A stretch of 64,000 nucleotides of DNA, taken from contig JANRBR010000028.1 of the NCBI GenBank assembly GCA_030727405.1, positions 9,442 to 73,441 on the forward strand, read 5' to 3'. This document shows, in pieces, positions 35,086 through 46,620 of the stretch; positions within the stretch are counted from its first letter, which is position 1; every line of letters begins with the position of its first letter. This DNA comes from Crocinitomicaceae bacterium (GTDB lineage Bacteria; Bacteroidota; Bacteroidia; Flavobacteriales_D; Crocinitomicaceae). The translations under genes and the position numbers were made by a program. The notes below the pieces were generated by a model, which saw only the letters and a program-made list of their open reading frames with translations, had not been told where the DNA came from and searched no databases.

Positions 35086-36362
35086 TTCGTTTTCAGGGCA
35101 AATCGATAGAAAACGAAAATGGTGAAAAGCAACCAGATTGCTTGAGCATACGAAACAACTTGTAAGCTTAAATGGAATACTTCTTGGGTTCGACCATATT
35201 TCCAGGGGAAAAACCAAAATGGAATGACCATTAATACCGAACTAATGATTCCTATAAAAAAGAAGATTTTTTGTTTTCTTAAGATCAAAGGTAGGGCAGA
35301 AATGGGGGAAATGATAAAATTAATCATCAACCAAACGGACATGGTTTCTGAATAGGAGCCAGCAAGGCCCCAATCCTTTCCAAAAACAAAGGAGAAAAGT
35401 ACTTCTCCATAAAAAAAGAGCAAGCCAAACGGAATGATTGCGAAAAGGGTTAGTCCGATGAGCATTTTATTCAACATTGGTATAATGGACTTTCCTTGAT
35501 TGTATAATTCACTTGCTCGGTTATAAAATAATTGTCCGAGTGAAACACCAATGAGCATGAGTGGAAGACGCAACATGGTGTAGGAGTGATTGTATGAACC
35601 ATATACTGAATCCGAGAAAAAGGAAAAGATAAAAGTCGCAATCAGCATTTCTCGAGCGTTATCGATAAACACATGAGGCAAACTAATCGTTGGAAATTCC
35701 TTGTGCTTTCTCATTAAAAAAGCCGTTTTCTTTTTCGAGATAAATTGATTGAATTTTTTATGAATTTTACCAAAGGAATAAGCAAATTCAAGGGAAGATA
35801 GGAGGTATCCAATTAAAGTCGCTAAGATCAGACCGAAGGTGCTGAAGTGAAAATAGGCAAAGCCCCATCTCAACGCATTCGAAATGGATGAATTGGCAAT
35901 TTTTTGACGTGAAATAATTCCATATTGACCTATGCGCACGGACCAACTGGTACCGATATTCACGACGATGATGCATGCCGCTCCTAAAATGGTAAACACA
36001 TAGAACCACCAACTAAATTCACCACCTATATTGGTAGCGAACATGAACAAAAAGACAAGGCTTGTAATCAATAAAACGATGGCCGAAATACGGTATGAAA
36101 GTCGGTAAAGCAAGTACGAATGACCGTCTAATTTTGGTAGAGGAAGCGCTGATTCATACTTCAAGGTAGCAATGGCTGAGATAAAACCGGTAAGGCGCAT
36201 ATACAATCCTAGTTCTCCCATTTCTGCTGTCGAATAAAGTCGAGTTAGGATGGGGGCAATTAAATAGCCCACTGCTTGCGCAATAATGGTTCCTGATAAC
36301 AGGACACTCAACGATTTTGAGAAATCAGAACCAAGTAGTTGACGAATTCGATCAATAGCCAT
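35070..36362 (-). CDS. Wzx-type polysaccharide flippase
   Basis: About 430 residues with roughly twelve hydrophobic segments and the MATE/Wzx opening (SVLLSGTIIAQAVGYLIAPILTRLYS, residues about 18-43). It should flip lipid-linked repeat units across the inner membrane in a Wzy-dependent pathway with the neighbouring genes. I use the ATG at 36362; an upstream TTG (36371) would add three residues. Its -7 box (36369-36376) is almost adjacent to the ATG. Confidence 0.92.
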   Translation of the reverse strand: MAIDRIRQLLGSDFSKSLSVLLSGTIIAQAVGYLIAPILTRLYSTAEMGELGLYMRLTGFISAIATLKYESALPLPKLDGHSYLLYRLSYRISAIVLLITSLVFLFMFATNIGGEFSWWFYVFTILGAACIIVVNIGTSWSVRIGQYGIISRQKIANSSISNALRWGFAYFHFSTFGLILATLIGYLLSSLEFAYSFGKIHKKFNQFISKKKTAFLMRKHKEFPTISLPHVFIDNAREMLIATFIFSFFSDSVYGSYNHSYTMLRLPLMLIGVSLGQLFYNRASELYNQGKSIIPMLNKMLIGLTLFAIIPFGLLFFYGEVLFSFVFGKDWGLAGSYSETMSVWLMINFIISPISALPLILRKQKIFFFIGIISSVLMVIPFWFFPWKYGRTQEVFHLSLQVVSYAQAIWLLFTIFVFYRFALKTNQSKI

Positions 36363-36368
36363 TCTAGA

Positions 36369-36376
36369 CAAAGATA
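36369..36376 (-). promoter_or_regulatory. -7 promoter box before the flippase gene
   Basis: TATCTTTG on the minus strand is an exact TAnnTTTG match, 6 nt before the flippase ATG, so the transcript would be nearly leaderless. It lies 7 nt from the rightward -7 box at 36384. Confidence 0.4.
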
Positions 36377-36383
36377 CAATGAT

Positions 36384-36391
36384 TATATTTG
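36384..36391 (+). promoter_or_regulatory. -7 promoter box before the hydroxyacyl-CoA dehydrogenase gene
   Basis: TATATTTG matches TAnnTTTG and lies 18 nt before the ATG at 36410. The -33 position overlaps the start of the divergent flippase gene and holds no TTG. Confidence 0.4.
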
Positions 36392-36409
36392 TGAACTAAA
36401 TTGAATTTT

Positions 36410-37300
36410 ATGAAAAATGTAGCTGTTATCGGTGCTGGAACAATGGGAAATGGAATTGCGCATGTTTTTGCTCAATTTAATCATACGGTACACCTGATTG
36501 ATGTTTCTCAAGTGGCATTAGACAAGGCGCTGGTTACGATTGGAAAAAACTTGGACCGTCAAGTAGCAAAAGAAGCCATTACTGAAGCCGAAAAAGCAGC
36601 GACATTGAATAATTTGAAAACCTTCACGAGTATTTCGGAAGGGGTTAAAGGTGTTGAATTAGTCGTAGAAGCTGCGACGGAAAACATCGACTTGAAATTA
36701 AAAATATTTAAGGAACTGGATGAGGTAACTGCTCCAGAGGTCATATTGGCGACGAATACGTCTTCTATTTCCATTACAAAAATTGCTTCGGTGACAAATC
36801 GTGCCGACAAGGTGATTGGAATGCACTTTATGAATCCTGTACCGGTGATGAAATTGGTAGAAATCATTCGTGGATATTCTACTTCGGATGAGGTAACGAA
36901 TTTAATAATGAAAACTTCGCGCCAATTGAAGAAAGTTCCAGTGGAAGTAAATGATTATCCTGGTTTTGTTGCAAATCGCATTTTAATGCCAATGATCAAT
37001 GAAGCCATCTACACATTGTTTGAAGGTGTTGCTGGAGTCGAGGAAATAGACACCGTTATGAAATTAGGAATGGCTCATCCAATGGGACCATTACAACTTG
37101 CTGATTTTATTGGTTTGGATGTTTGTTTGGCAATCTTGGAAGTGCTTCACAATGGTTTCGGTAACCCAAAATATGCGCCGTGTCCTTTATTGGTAAACAT
37201 GGTTAATGCTGGTAAGAAAGGCGTAAAAACGGGTGAAGGATTTTATTCGTGGACGCATGGAACGAAAGAACTAATTGTTGCGCCGAACTTTAAGAAATAA
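36410..37300 (+). CDS. 3-hydroxyacyl/3-hydroxybutyryl-CoA dehydrogenase
   Basis: About 296 residues with the NAD-binding GAGTMG at 8-13, a NTSSI segment near 117, GMHFMNPVPVMKLVEII near 138-154 and a C-terminal dimerisation domain with GPLQLADFIGLD. It oxidises (S)-3-hydroxybutyryl-CoA to acetoacetyl-CoA in fatty-acid or butanoate metabolism. I use the ATG at 36410; a TTG at 36401 would add three residues. It stands alone, with its tail overlapping the convergent Nudix gene by 11 nt. Confidence 0.95.
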   Translation: MKNVAVIGAGTMGNGIAHVFAQFNHTVHLIDVSQVALDKALVTIGKNLDRQVAKEAITEAEKAATLNNLKTFTSISEGVKGVELVVEAATENIDLKLKIFKELDEVTAPEVILATNTSSISITKIASVTNRADKVIGMHFMNPVPVMKLVEIIRGYSTSDEVTNLIMKTSRQLKKVPVEVNDYPGFVANRILMPMINEAIYTLFEGVAGVEEIDTVMKLGMAHPMGPLQLADFIGLDVCLAILEVLHNGFGNPKYAPCPLLVNMVNAGKKGVKTGEGFYSWTHGTKELIVAPNFKK

Positions 37301-37733
37301 GCTTTTCCTTTAATTTTACGAGTACTAATTGATCAATTGGAAAGGTGAAATCCTGATCCTTCAGTTCATGAATGTGCACCCATCTTTGTTTTTCTGTTTC
37401 TTCCTGAAATGGAATGGAGTAGGGCATAGCACCCAATTTTTCTGGATCTTTTAGTTGAACGAGGTAATAAAAGGAAATCAGTTGTTGAGTTGGATCAAAC
37501 GCGGAAAACTGTAAAAAATCATTCACATAAAAAAAAGAGGAGTCCAACATTTCTGCGGCTAACTCCTCCTGTAATTCTCTTCTTAATGCATCGATAATGC
37601 CTTCATTTGCTTCCACGCCACCACCAGGAAATTTGGTAAAAAAGTGTCCAAAGCGAAACTCATCGGAAAGAAGGATTCGGTTTTGCTCATCGATAATCAG
37701 CGCATAAACCCGAAGATTAAATCGTGTATTCAA
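37290..37733 (-). CDS. Nudix hydrolase (TTG start)
   Basis: A 147-residue protein with the Nudix box at about 38-60 (G-x5-E-x7-RELQEEL, with the usual Gly of the last position replaced by Ala). It hydrolyses a nucleoside diphosphate linked to another moiety, with substrate unknown. The only in-frame start is a TTG at 37733, two codons after an in-frame stop and 3 nt after the enolase stop; there is no ATG before residue 60. This strongly suggests translational coupling to enolase. Confidence 0.85.
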   Translation of the reverse strand: MNTRFNLRVYALIIDEQNRILLSDEFRFGHFFTKFPGGGVEANEGIIDALRRELQEELAAEMLDSSFFYVNDFLQFSAFDPTQQLISFYYLVQLKDPEKLGAMPYSIPFQEETEKQRWVHIHELKDQDFTFPIDQLVLVKLKEKLIS

Positions 37734-37736
37734 GGA

Positions 37737-40128
<2,392 letters not shown>

Positions 40129-40142
40129 GAATAAATTTTATC

Positions 40143-40150
40143 CAAAATTA
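40143..40150 (-). promoter_or_regulatory. possible -7 box before carA
   Basis: TAATTTTG on the minus strand fits TAnnTTTG, but no TTG stands at the expected -33 distance. It lies after the rplQ terminator, as expected for an independent carA-eno-Nudix transcript. Confidence 0.3.
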
Positions 40151-40182
40151 GAAACTATAGGTCAAATGAGAAGGGTATAAAT

Positions 40183-40213
40183 AAAAAAAGGCGGATAAAA
40201 TCCGCCTTTTTTT
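40183..40213 (-). terminator. terminator of the ribosomal operon after rplQ
   Basis: A GC-rich stem, GGCGGAT with ATCCGCC (A/T-extended on both sides) around a 3-nt AAA loop, with an A run on the left giving a T run on the minus strand and a T run on the plus strand. It is about 18-48 nt beyond the rplQ stop and separates that operon from carA. Confidence 0.9.
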
Positions 40214-40230
40214 ATTAACAATGTGTCAAT

Positions 40231-40878
40231 TTATGCGTTTTCTTCGCTGTTTTCAGATTCGTCTGCAGCAGGAGCCTCATCAGATGATGCTTCTGGAGTT
40301 GTTTCTTCAACAATTTCTGTTGTTTCTACAGTTGGAACTTCTTTTGTTGTTTCTTCTACAACAACTTCTTCAACTACTTCAGCAACAGCCACCTCTTCGA
40401 CAGTCGTTTCTTCAACGATTGTTTCTTCTGTTGCTTCCATTGCTACTGATTCGTCTTTTTTCGCTCCACCACGACGAGAACGACGTGTTGTTTTCTTCGT
40501 GTTTTCGTTGTTGTATAACTCGTTGAAGTCTACCAATTCGATCATACACATTTCTGCGTTATCACCTAAGCGGTAACCAGTACGAATGATGCGAGTGTAT
40601 CCACCTGCACGATTAGCAATTTTAGGAGCTACTTCACGGAATAATTCAGTTACCATATCTTTATTCTGAAGGTAAGAGAATACTACACGACGTGAGTGAG
40701 TAGAATCTGTTTTTGCTTTTGTTAAAATCGGCTCAACAAATACGCGTAACGTTTTCGCTTTTGCGATCGTTGTCGAAATACGTTTGTGCTCGATTAATGA
40801 ACAAGCCATATTTTGAAGCATCGCTTTGCGGTGGCCTGTTTTCTTTCCTAAGTGATTTATTTTATTTCCGTGTCTCAT
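40231..40878 (-). CDS. rplQ: 50S ribosomal protein L17 with acidic tail
   Basis: 215 residues. The first ~120 are a normal bL17 ([11 protein letters not shown] opening, [11 protein letters not shown] near 33). A basic linker (about 128-141, with [10 protein letters not shown]) precedes a ~73-residue tail almost entirely of Glu, Val, Thr, Ala and Ser (about 142-215). Long acidic L17 extensions occur in Bacteroidota, and the tail's role is not known. It is the last gene of the str-S10-spc-alpha run, 11 nt after rpoA. Confidence 0.97.
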   Translation of the reverse strand: MRHGNKINHLGKKTGHRKAMLQNMACSLIEHKRISTTIAKAKTLRVFVEPILTKAKTDSTHSRRVVFSYLQNKDMVTELFREVAPKIANRAGGYTRIIRTGYRLGDNAEMCMIELVDFNELYNNENTKKTTRRSRRGGAKKDESVAMEATEETIVEETTVEEVAVAEVVEEVVVEETTKEVPTVETTEIVEETTPEASSDEAPAADESENSEENA

Positions 40879-40889
40879 GACTACAATTC

Positions 40890-41882
40890 TTAATCTCTGT
40901 CTAATTTATATTTCGCAACGTTCATCCCGAAGGTTAATCCTTTGCTATCTACTAAGTCTTCTAATTCAGTCAATGACTTCTTACCGAAGTTTCTGAATTT
41001 CAACAAATCAGATTTAGCATAAGATACAAGATCTCCTAATGTTTCAACGTCTGCTGCTTTCAAACAATTGAGTGCGCGTACGGATAAATCCATATCGACC
41101 AATTTTGTTTTCAATAGCTGACGCATGTGAAGGGATGTTTCATCGAATTCTTCTGATTCTGCTTTAATTTCGCTATCTAATGTTATGCGCTCATCAGAGA
41201 ACAACATAAAGTGATGAATTAAAATTTTCGCAGCTTCTTTTAACGCTTCTTTCGGATGAATGGAACCATCGGTTTTAATGTGGAAAACCAATTTCTCATA
41301 ATCTGTTTTTTGTTCTACACGGTAGTTTTCAATTGTGTATTGAACATTAACAATCGGTGTGAAAATGGAATCGATGCTGATGGTACCAAAAGAAGCATTT
41401 GCTGTTTTGTTTTCCTCTGCAGGAACATAACCACGTCCTTTGATGATTGTTAATTCCATTTCAATTTTCACAGAAGACTCCATGTTACAAATCACTAAAT
41501 CTGGATTTAAAACTTGGAATGCGCTTGTGAATTTACCGATGTCTCCAGCAGTTAATTGATTTTGACCTCCAATAGAAACAATAACTGTTTCCGTGTCGGT
41601 TCCTTCGATTTGACGTTTAAAACGAACTTGTTTTAAATTCAAAACGATTTCAGTAATATCCTCAACTACACCTTTCAACGTAGAAAATTCGTGGTCTGCA
41701 CCCTGAATTTTAACAGAAGAAATAGCAAATCCTTCAAGCGAAGAAAGTAGAATTCTTCTTAAGGAGTTACCTACAGTGATTCCGTATCCAGGTTCAAGTG
41801 GACGAAATTCGAACTCTCCGTTGAATTCATCGGAGTTGAGCATGATAACCTTATCTGGTTTTTGAAAATCCAATATTGCCAT
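40890..41882 (-). CDS. rpoA: RNA polymerase alpha subunit
   Basis: A 330-residue subunit. The N-terminal assembly domain (about 1-230) has the [22 protein letters not shown] motif near 28-49. A linker leads to the C-terminal DNA/activator-binding domain (about 262-320), with [16 protein letters not shown] and [15 protein letters not shown]. Order rpsD-rpoA-rplQ is conserved. Confidence 0.98.
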   Translation of the reverse strand: MAILDFQKPDKVIMLNSDEFNGEFEFRPLEPGYGITVGNSLRRILLSSLEGFAISSVKIQGADHEFSTLKGVVEDITEIVLNLKQVRFKRQIEGTDTETVIVSIGGQNQLTAGDIGKFTSAFQVLNPDLVICNMESSVKIEMELTIIKGRGYVPAEENKTANASFGTISIDSIFTPIVNVQYTIENYRVEQKTDYEKLVFHIKTDGSIHPKEALKEAAKILIHHFMLFSDERITLDSEIKAESEEFDETSLHMRQLLKTKLVDMDLSVRALNCLKAADVETLGDLVSYAKSDLLKFRNFGKKSLTELEDLVDSKGLTFGMNVAKYKLDRD

Positions 41883-41898
41883 TTTCTATCGCTTAGGT

Positions 41899-42507
41899 TT
41901 ATTTAGAATATAATTCGACGATTAATTGCTCTTTAATGTTCTCTGGGATCATTTCACGAGCCGGTAAGTTTAAGATTTTTCCTGACATTGAGGAATTGTC
42001 CCAATCTAACCAATCGTATTTTTTGTTACTTGCAGTTAATGAGTCGTTAATTGCCTCCAAAGATTTTGATTTCTCACGAACACTTACTACATCGCCTGGA
42101 CGTAAAGTGTATGAAGGAATGTTCACGACTTCACCATTTACAGTGATGTGTTTGTGTGAAACTAACTGACGTGCACCACGACGGCTAGGGGAGATACCCA
42201 AACGGTAAACAGTGTTATCTAAACGAGCTTCACATAATTGAAGTAAGTTTTCACCTGTAATTCCTTTCATACGTGACGCTTTGTCGAACATGTTCGCAAA
42301 TTGACGCTCTAGGATACCGTAAGTATATTTCGCTTTTTGTTTTTCTCCCAACTGAATAGCGTATTCAGATTGTTTGCCACCTCTTCTTTTAGAGGGACCG
42401 TGTTGACCTGGACCATAATTTCTTCTGTCCAATGATTTGTCTGGGCCAAAGATTGGGTCGCGGAAACGACGCGCAATTTTGGATTTAGGACCTGTGTATC
42501 TTGCCAT
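41899..42507 (-). CDS. rpsD: 30S ribosomal protein S4
   Basis: A 202-residue uS4: N-terminal [14 protein letters not shown] and the S4 RNA-binding domain (about 92-155, [10 protein letters not shown] ... [13 protein letters not shown]). It lacks the zinc Cys set of some uS4. S4 is the usual autogenous regulator of the alpha operon in other bacteria. Here it is preceded by the only long gap of the operon, which holds a structured element (42522-42567). Confidence 0.97.
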   Translation of the reverse strand: MARYTGPKSKIARRFRDPIFGPDKSLDRRNYGPGQHGPSKRRGGKQSEYAIQLGEKQKAKYTYGILERQFANMFDKASRMKGITGENLLQLCEARLDNTVYRLGISPSRRGARQLVSHKHITVNGEVVNIPSYTLRPGDVVSVREKSKSLEAINDSLTASNKKYDWLDWDNSSMSGKILNLPAREMIPENIKEQLIVELYSK

Positions 42508-42521
42508 TTTGTTTTGTTTAA

Positions 42522-42567
42522 ACGGGAATCATGAATTAAGGCATTCCTTCGATGATTTCCTTCCCGT
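42522..42567 (-). promoter_or_regulatory. candidate structured leader of rpsD
   Basis: In mRNA sense (minus strand) the 76-nt rpsK-rpsD gap holds a nested structure. Helix 1 is ACGGGA/TCCCGT (42562-42567 with 42522-42527). A 5-nt bulge on the 5' side follows. Helix 2 is ATCAT/ATGAT (42552-42556 with 42528-42532). Helix 3 is AAGG/CCTT (42546-42549 with 42538-42541) around an AATG loop. There is no T run, so it is not a terminator, and the ATG follows 15 nt later. An S4-binding autoregulatory leader or an RNase processing site are the two natural readings. Confidence 0.5.
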
Positions 42568-42583
42568 GTTGATTAATAATTAA

Positions 42584-42970
42584 TTAAACTCTTCTTCTTT
42601 TCGGAGGTCTACAACCATTGTGTGGAAGTGGAGTAACGTCAACGATTTCTGTTACTTCAATTCCTGAGTTATGGATTGCACGGATAGCAGACTCACGTCC
42701 AGCACCTGGGCCTTTCACATAAACTTTCACTCTACGTAGTCCGAAGTCGTGTGCTTCTTTTGATGCATCCTCACCAGCAATTTGTGCAGCGTAAGGCGTG
42801 TTCTTTTTAGAACCTTTGAAGCCCATTTTACCAGCAGATGACCAAGAGATCACTTGTCCAGCGTTGTTCGTCAACGAAATGATTACATTGTTGAAACTCG
42901 CTTGGATATGAGCTTCACCTGCAGCATCTACTTTGACGTTCTTCTTCTTTTTTTGATTCGTTTTTGCCAT
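42584..42970 (-). CDS. rpsK: 30S ribosomal protein S11
   Basis: A 128-residue uS11 with the basic [12 protein letters not shown]-terminus, the [10 protein letters not shown] segment near 26 and a C-terminal [15 protein letters not shown]. It is 12 nt after rpsM. The long gap before rpsD follows. Confidence 0.97.
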   Translation of the reverse strand: MAKTNQKKKKNVKVDAAGEAHIQASFNNVIISLTNNAGQVISWSSAGKMGFKGSKKNTPYAAQIAGEDASKEAHDFGLRRVKVYVKGPGAGRESAIRAIHNSGIEVTEIVDVTPLPHNGCRPPKRRRV

Positions 42971-42982
42971 GATACCTATTTA

Positions 42983-43357
42983 TTATTTAGTTGCTTTTTT
43001 CTTGTTTGCAACTGTCTTTCTCTTACCTTTTCTAGTTCTAGAGTTGTTTTTCGTACGTTGACCACGTAATGGTAAACCAGCTCTGTGACGAATACCGCGT
43101 GTACAACCGATATCCATAAGGCGTTTAATGTTCAACTGAACTTCAGAACGCAATTGTCCTTCCGTTTTAATTTCATTAATCGCATTTCGAATAACAGAAA
43201 GTTGATCATCGTTCCAATCTTGAACTTTGATGTTCTCATCGATGCTATTGTCCTGAAGGATTTTTTGGGAAGTACTTCTACCTATTCCGTAGATATACGT
43301 TAATCCGATTACTCCTCTTTTGTTTTTTGGTAAATCTATACCCGCAATACGTGCCAT
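42983..43357 (-). CDS. rpsM: 30S ribosomal protein S13
   Basis: A 124-residue uS13 with the [26 protein letters not shown] opening, the H2TH-like core and the [23 protein letters not shown]-terminal segment that contacts tRNA at the P site. It heads the alpha-cluster portion after rpmJ. Confidence 0.97.
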   Translation of the reverse strand: MARIAGIDLPKNKRGVIGLTYIYGIGRSTSQKILQDNSIDENIKVQDWNDDQLSVIRNAINEIKTEGQLRSEVQLNIKRLMDIGCTRGIRHRAGLPLRGQRTKNNSRTRKGKRKTVANKKKATK

Positions 43358-43367
43358 ATTCTACTAA

Positions 43368-43484
43368 TTAACCTTGACGTTGTTTTAATTTTGGATTCTT
43401 TTTGTTAATTACGTAAACTCTTCCTTTACGTTTAACAATCTTGCAATCTGCAGTTCTCTTTTTTACTGATGCTCTGACTTTCAT
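43368..43484 (-). CDS. rpmJ: 50S ribosomal protein L36
   Basis: A 38-residue bL36 with the MKVRASVKK opening and KQRQG ending. Only one Cys (residue 14) remains of the four zinc ligands, so this is the zinc-independent (C-minus) form usual in Bacteroidota. It lies between infA (12 nt) and rpsM (10 nt). Confidence 0.95.
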   Translation of the reverse strand: MKVRASVKKRTADCKIVKRKGRVYVINKKNPKLKQRQG

Positions 43485-43496
43485 TTCTTCAATTTA

Positions 43497-43715
43497 TTAT
43501 TTGTATCTAAATGATATTCTTCCCTTTGATAAATCGTATGGAGACATTTCAACTTTTACGCGGTCTCCAGGTAGAATTTTTATGTAAAACATTCTCATTT
43601 TTCCCGAAATGTGCGCTGTGATGACATGCCCATTTTCTAACTCCACTCTAAACATTGCATTTGGTAATGCTTCGAGGATTGTCCCATCTTGTTCTATTGA
43701 TGATTGTTTAGCCAT
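43497..43715 (-). CDS. infA: translation initiation factor IF-1
   Basis: A 72-residue OB-fold protein beginning [11 protein letters not shown], with [25 protein letters not shown] near 40-64 that binds the 30S A site. I chose the ATG at 43715; a start at 43745 adds ten residues overlapping secY. There is no map or adk between it and secY. Confidence 0.96.
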   Translation of the reverse strand: MAKQSSIEQDGTILEALPNAMFRVELENGHVITAHISGKMRMFYIKILPGDRVKVEMSPYDLSKGRISFRYK

Positions 43716-43719
43716 AATA

Positions 43720-45060
43720 TTACATTCCGGAAAATTCGTTTGCACCTTTACGACCTCTAACTCTTGTTCCGTCCATAAGGGTATCCATATTTCTATTCAA
43801 TTGATATGTTTCAATTTGTTGTAACGTGTCTAACACAACCCCAACCATGATGAGGACCGAAGTACCACCAAAGAACATGGCGAATCCGTCATTCACACCT
43901 GCTAATTTAGCGATGGCAGGAAGAATGGCAATCAATGCGAGGAACAATGATCCAGGGAAAGTGATTCTTGAAACAACCGAGTCAATGTGATCTGCTGTTT
44001 CTTCACCTGGACGTACACCTGGCACAAATCCTCCACTTTTTTTCAAATCATCCGCAATTTTACTTGGGTTGATCATGATTGCCGTGTAGAAATAAGTGAA
44101 CACGATGATGAGCACACATAGCAATAAGTTGTAACTGAATCCGTATGGATCTCCTAATGTTCTTTGTAAGAATCCACCTTCACCTTTACCTCCTGTTGCG
44201 CTAGAATAAACCATCATTGGAATCGTCATAATCGCTTGAGCAAAGATTATTGGCATTACACCGCTTGCATTTACTTTAATCGGCAAATAATTTCTCGCTC
44301 CATTCATGTCTTCTGCTGCACGTGCACCTGCAATTCGCTTTGCCGTGTTCAGAGGAATTCGTCGCACACCTTGCACGATTAAAATCGTAAACAAGATGAT
44401 GATCATGAAGAAGACAACTTCTAAAATGAGCAAGATGTAATTCTTAGAACCGAATACTTCTGCGAAAAATGCACTTGGAAGCCTGGATAGGATACCAACC
44501 GTGATCAACAGGGAAACACCATTTCCGATACCTTTCTCTGTGATTCGTTCACCTAACCAAACAGCAAACATGGAACCTGCAATTAATATCAGGATTGTTT
44601 GAGTCCACCAGAATGTTGTAGCGTCAGCAGGCATAGCTTGCTTTTGATCAACATAAAGGGAGAGGTAACTTGGCGCTTGAAGTGCACAGATAATGATTGT
44701 CAGAATGCGCGTGTAATTATTGATTTGCTTGCGACCAGATTCTCCTTCACTTTGCATTTTTTGAACCGCTGGAACAGCCATTCCCAATAATTGCATGATG
44801 ATGGAAGCACTGATGTACGGCATGATTCCCAAAGCCATGATAGAAGCATTCGTAAATCCACCTCCGGAGAAAACGGATAATAATGTTTCTAACAAGTTTT
44901 GATCACTACTTTTCGTTGACAACGCTTCGTAGTTGACACCTGGAATGATGACAAATGACCCGATTCTGTAAACAAGTATGAGGCCTAAGGTCAAAAGAAT
45001 ACGCTTACGTAGTTCCTCTACCTTCCAAATGTTTTGAATATTTTGTATAAATCGTTTCAT
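43720..45060 (-). CDS. secY: protein translocase subunit SecY
   Basis: A 446-residue channel subunit with about ten membrane segments; [17 protein letters not shown] near the plug/TM2 region and the cytoplasmic loop with [17 protein letters not shown] are typical. It forms SecYEG with partners outside the window. It sits between rplO and infA in the usual spc order. Confidence 0.97.
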   Translation of the reverse strand: MKRFIQNIQNIWKVEELRKRILLTLGLILVYRIGSFVIIPGVNYEALSTKSSDQNLLETLLSVFSGGGFTNASIMALGIMPYISASIIMQLLGMAVPAVQKMQSEGESGRKQINNYTRILTIIICALQAPSYLSLYVDQKQAMPADATTFWWTQTILILIAGSMFAVWLGERITEKGIGNGVSLLITVGILSRLPSAFFAEVFGSKNYILLILEVVFFMIIILFTILIVQGVRRIPLNTAKRIAGARAAEDMNGARNYLPIKVNASGVMPIIFAQAIMTIPMMVYSSATGGKGEGGFLQRTLGDPYGFSYNLLLCVLIIVFTYFYTAIMINPSKIADDLKKSGGFVPGVRPGEETADHIDSVVSRITFPGSLFLALIAILPAIAKLAGVNDGFAMFFGGTSVLIMVGVVLDTLQQIETYQLNRNMDTLMDGTRVRGRKGANEFSGM

Positions 45061-45080
45061 TTAAGAGCGTACAAAGATAG

Positions 45081-45527
45081 TTAGATTTTGTTACATGTAC
45101 CACCTTGTGCTTCAATTGCTGCAATTGCAGTAGCTGAAAACCCGTTAGCGGAGATGCTTACTTTCGATTTCAATTCACCTCTACCAAGAACCTTAACTAG
45201 TTCATTGTTAGATAATAAACCATTAGCTTTTAATACTTCTGGAGTGATTTCAACGATGCCTTTAACTGCTGCTAAATTTTCGATAATATCCAAATTAATT
45301 GCTTTATAGTCTACTCGGTTGATGTTTTTAAAACCGAATTTAGGAACACGACGTTGCAAAGGCATTTGTCCACCTTCAAAACCAATTTTGGTTTTGTAAC
45401 CTGAACGAGACTTTGCTCCTTTGTGTCCACGTGTTGACGTTCCACCATGACCAGAACCCTGTCCACGAGCGATACGTTTAACTTTTTTTACTGAACCTGA
45501 AGCAGGTGTTAGTTTATGTAATTCCAT
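45081..45527 (-). CDS. rplO: 50S ribosomal protein L15
   Basis: A 148-residue uL15 with the Gly/Arg-rich N-terminus (KRIARGQGSGHGGTSTRGHKGAKSRSG) that threads into 23S rRNA and a C-terminal globular part. It is 20 nt upstream of secY. Confidence 0.97.
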   Translation of the reverse strand: MELHKLTPASGSVKKVKRIARGQGSGHGGTSTRGHKGAKSRSGYKTKIGFEGGQMPLQRRVPKFGFKNINRVDYKAINLDIIENLAAVKGIVEITPEVLKANGLLSNNELVKVLGRGELKSKVSISANGFSATAIAAIEAQGGTCNKI

Positions 45528-45544
45528 TTTTCTTCGACTGAATA

Positions 45545-45721
45545 TTAATCCACTACTTGAATGAGGTGCTTCACCTTATTCACCATTCCCATAATTTGAG
45601 GAGTTGCCTCTTTTTCTAAAACTTGGTTCAAGCGGCGAAAACCTAGAGCTTTGATCGTTGCTTTTTGATCAGCTGGACGTTTAATCGCACTTCTTACTTG
45701 TTTTATTTTAATCGTGTCCAT
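45545..45721 (-). CDS. rpmD: 50S ribosomal protein L30
   Basis: A 58-residue uL30 beginning MDTIKIKQVRSAI and containing LGFRRLNQV. Its length and position between rpsE and rplO fit the family. Confidence 0.95.
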   Translation of the reverse strand: MDTIKIKQVRSAIKRPADQKATIKALGFRRLNQVLEKEATPQIMGMVNKVKHLIQVVD

Positions 45722-45731
45722 TTCCTAAAGA

Positions 45732-46250
45732 TTAACCGTTGAATACTTTATCTAGTGAAATTCCTCTTTGACGAGCAACTGCAACAGCATCACGCATGTT
45801 TGCTAATGCATCCATGGTTGCTTTCACAACGTTGTGCGGGTTAGAAGAACCTTGTGATTTTGCAAGAACGTTATGTACACCAACGCTTTCTAATACTGCA
45901 CGCATCGCACCACCGGCGATAACTCCTGTACCTTCAGTAGCTGGTTTCAATAACACTTCTGCTCCACCAAATTTTCCTTTTTGAGCATGAGGAACTGTAC
46001 CTCTAAGGATCGGAACTTTGATCAAGTTCTTTTTAGCGTCGTCGATTCCTTTCGTAATCGCTTCCGTCACCTCTTTTGCTTTTCCTAGTCCATGACCAAC
46101 AACACCGTGTTCATCACCAACAACTACGATCGCTGAAAAACTGAATGTACGACCACCTTTGGTAACTTTCGTCACACGGTTTACAGCAACGAGTTTGTCT
46201 TTTAACTCGATATCTGCTGATTTTACTCTATTTACAATTTGAGCTGCCAT
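45732..46250 (-). CDS. rpsE: 30S ribosomal protein S5
   Basis: A 172-residue uS5: the double-stranded-RNA-binding-like N-terminal half with [26 protein letters not shown] (about 37-62) and the C-terminal half with [16 protein letters not shown]. It contributes to decoding accuracy. Confidence 0.97.
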   Translation of the reverse strand: MAAQIVNRVKSADIELKDKLVAVNRVTKVTKGGRTFSFSAIVVVGDEHGVVGHGLGKAKEVTEAITKGIDDAKKNLIKVPILRGTVPHAQKGKFGGAEVLLKPATEGTGVIAGGAMRAVLESVGVHNVLAKSQGSSNPHNVVKATMDALANMRDAVAVARQRGISLDKVFNG

Positions 46251-46256
46251 TTCTTA

Positions 46257-46610
46257 TTAAAATTTAAGTCCTCCTTCTCGAGCTGAATCAGCCAAAGATT
46301 TAATTCTACCATGGTATAAATAACCGTTACGGTCAAAAACCACTTTATCAATTCCTGCTTGAACAGCTACTTCGGCAATTTTCTTACCTACGATTGCAGC
46401 TTGATTTACTTTGTTAATTTTTTGAGCATCTGTCATTTTCAATGAACCTGCAGAAGCCAATGTTTTTCCAGAGATATCATCAATCAACTGCGCGTAAATC
46501 TGCTTGTTGCTTCTAAAAACTGTTAATCTTGGAATCGCTGTTGTTCCGAATACTTTCTTCCGAATTCTTCGTTTAATTTTAGCTCTTCTTAATACTTTAT
46601 TTAGTGCCAT
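46257..46610 (-). CDS. rplR: 50S ribosomal protein L18
   Basis: A 117-residue uL18 with the basic N-terminal tail ([10 protein letters not shown]), [14 protein letters not shown] near 29 and the C-terminal [24 protein letters not shown] that binds 5S rRNA. Confidence 0.97.
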   Translation of the reverse strand: MALNKVLRRAKIKRRIRKKVFGTTAIPRLTVFRSNKQIYAQLIDDISGKTLASAGSLKMTDAQKINKVNQAAIVGKKIAEVAVQAGIDKVVFDRNGYLYHGRIKSLADSAREGGLKF

Positions 46611-46620
46611 AATCTACCTA

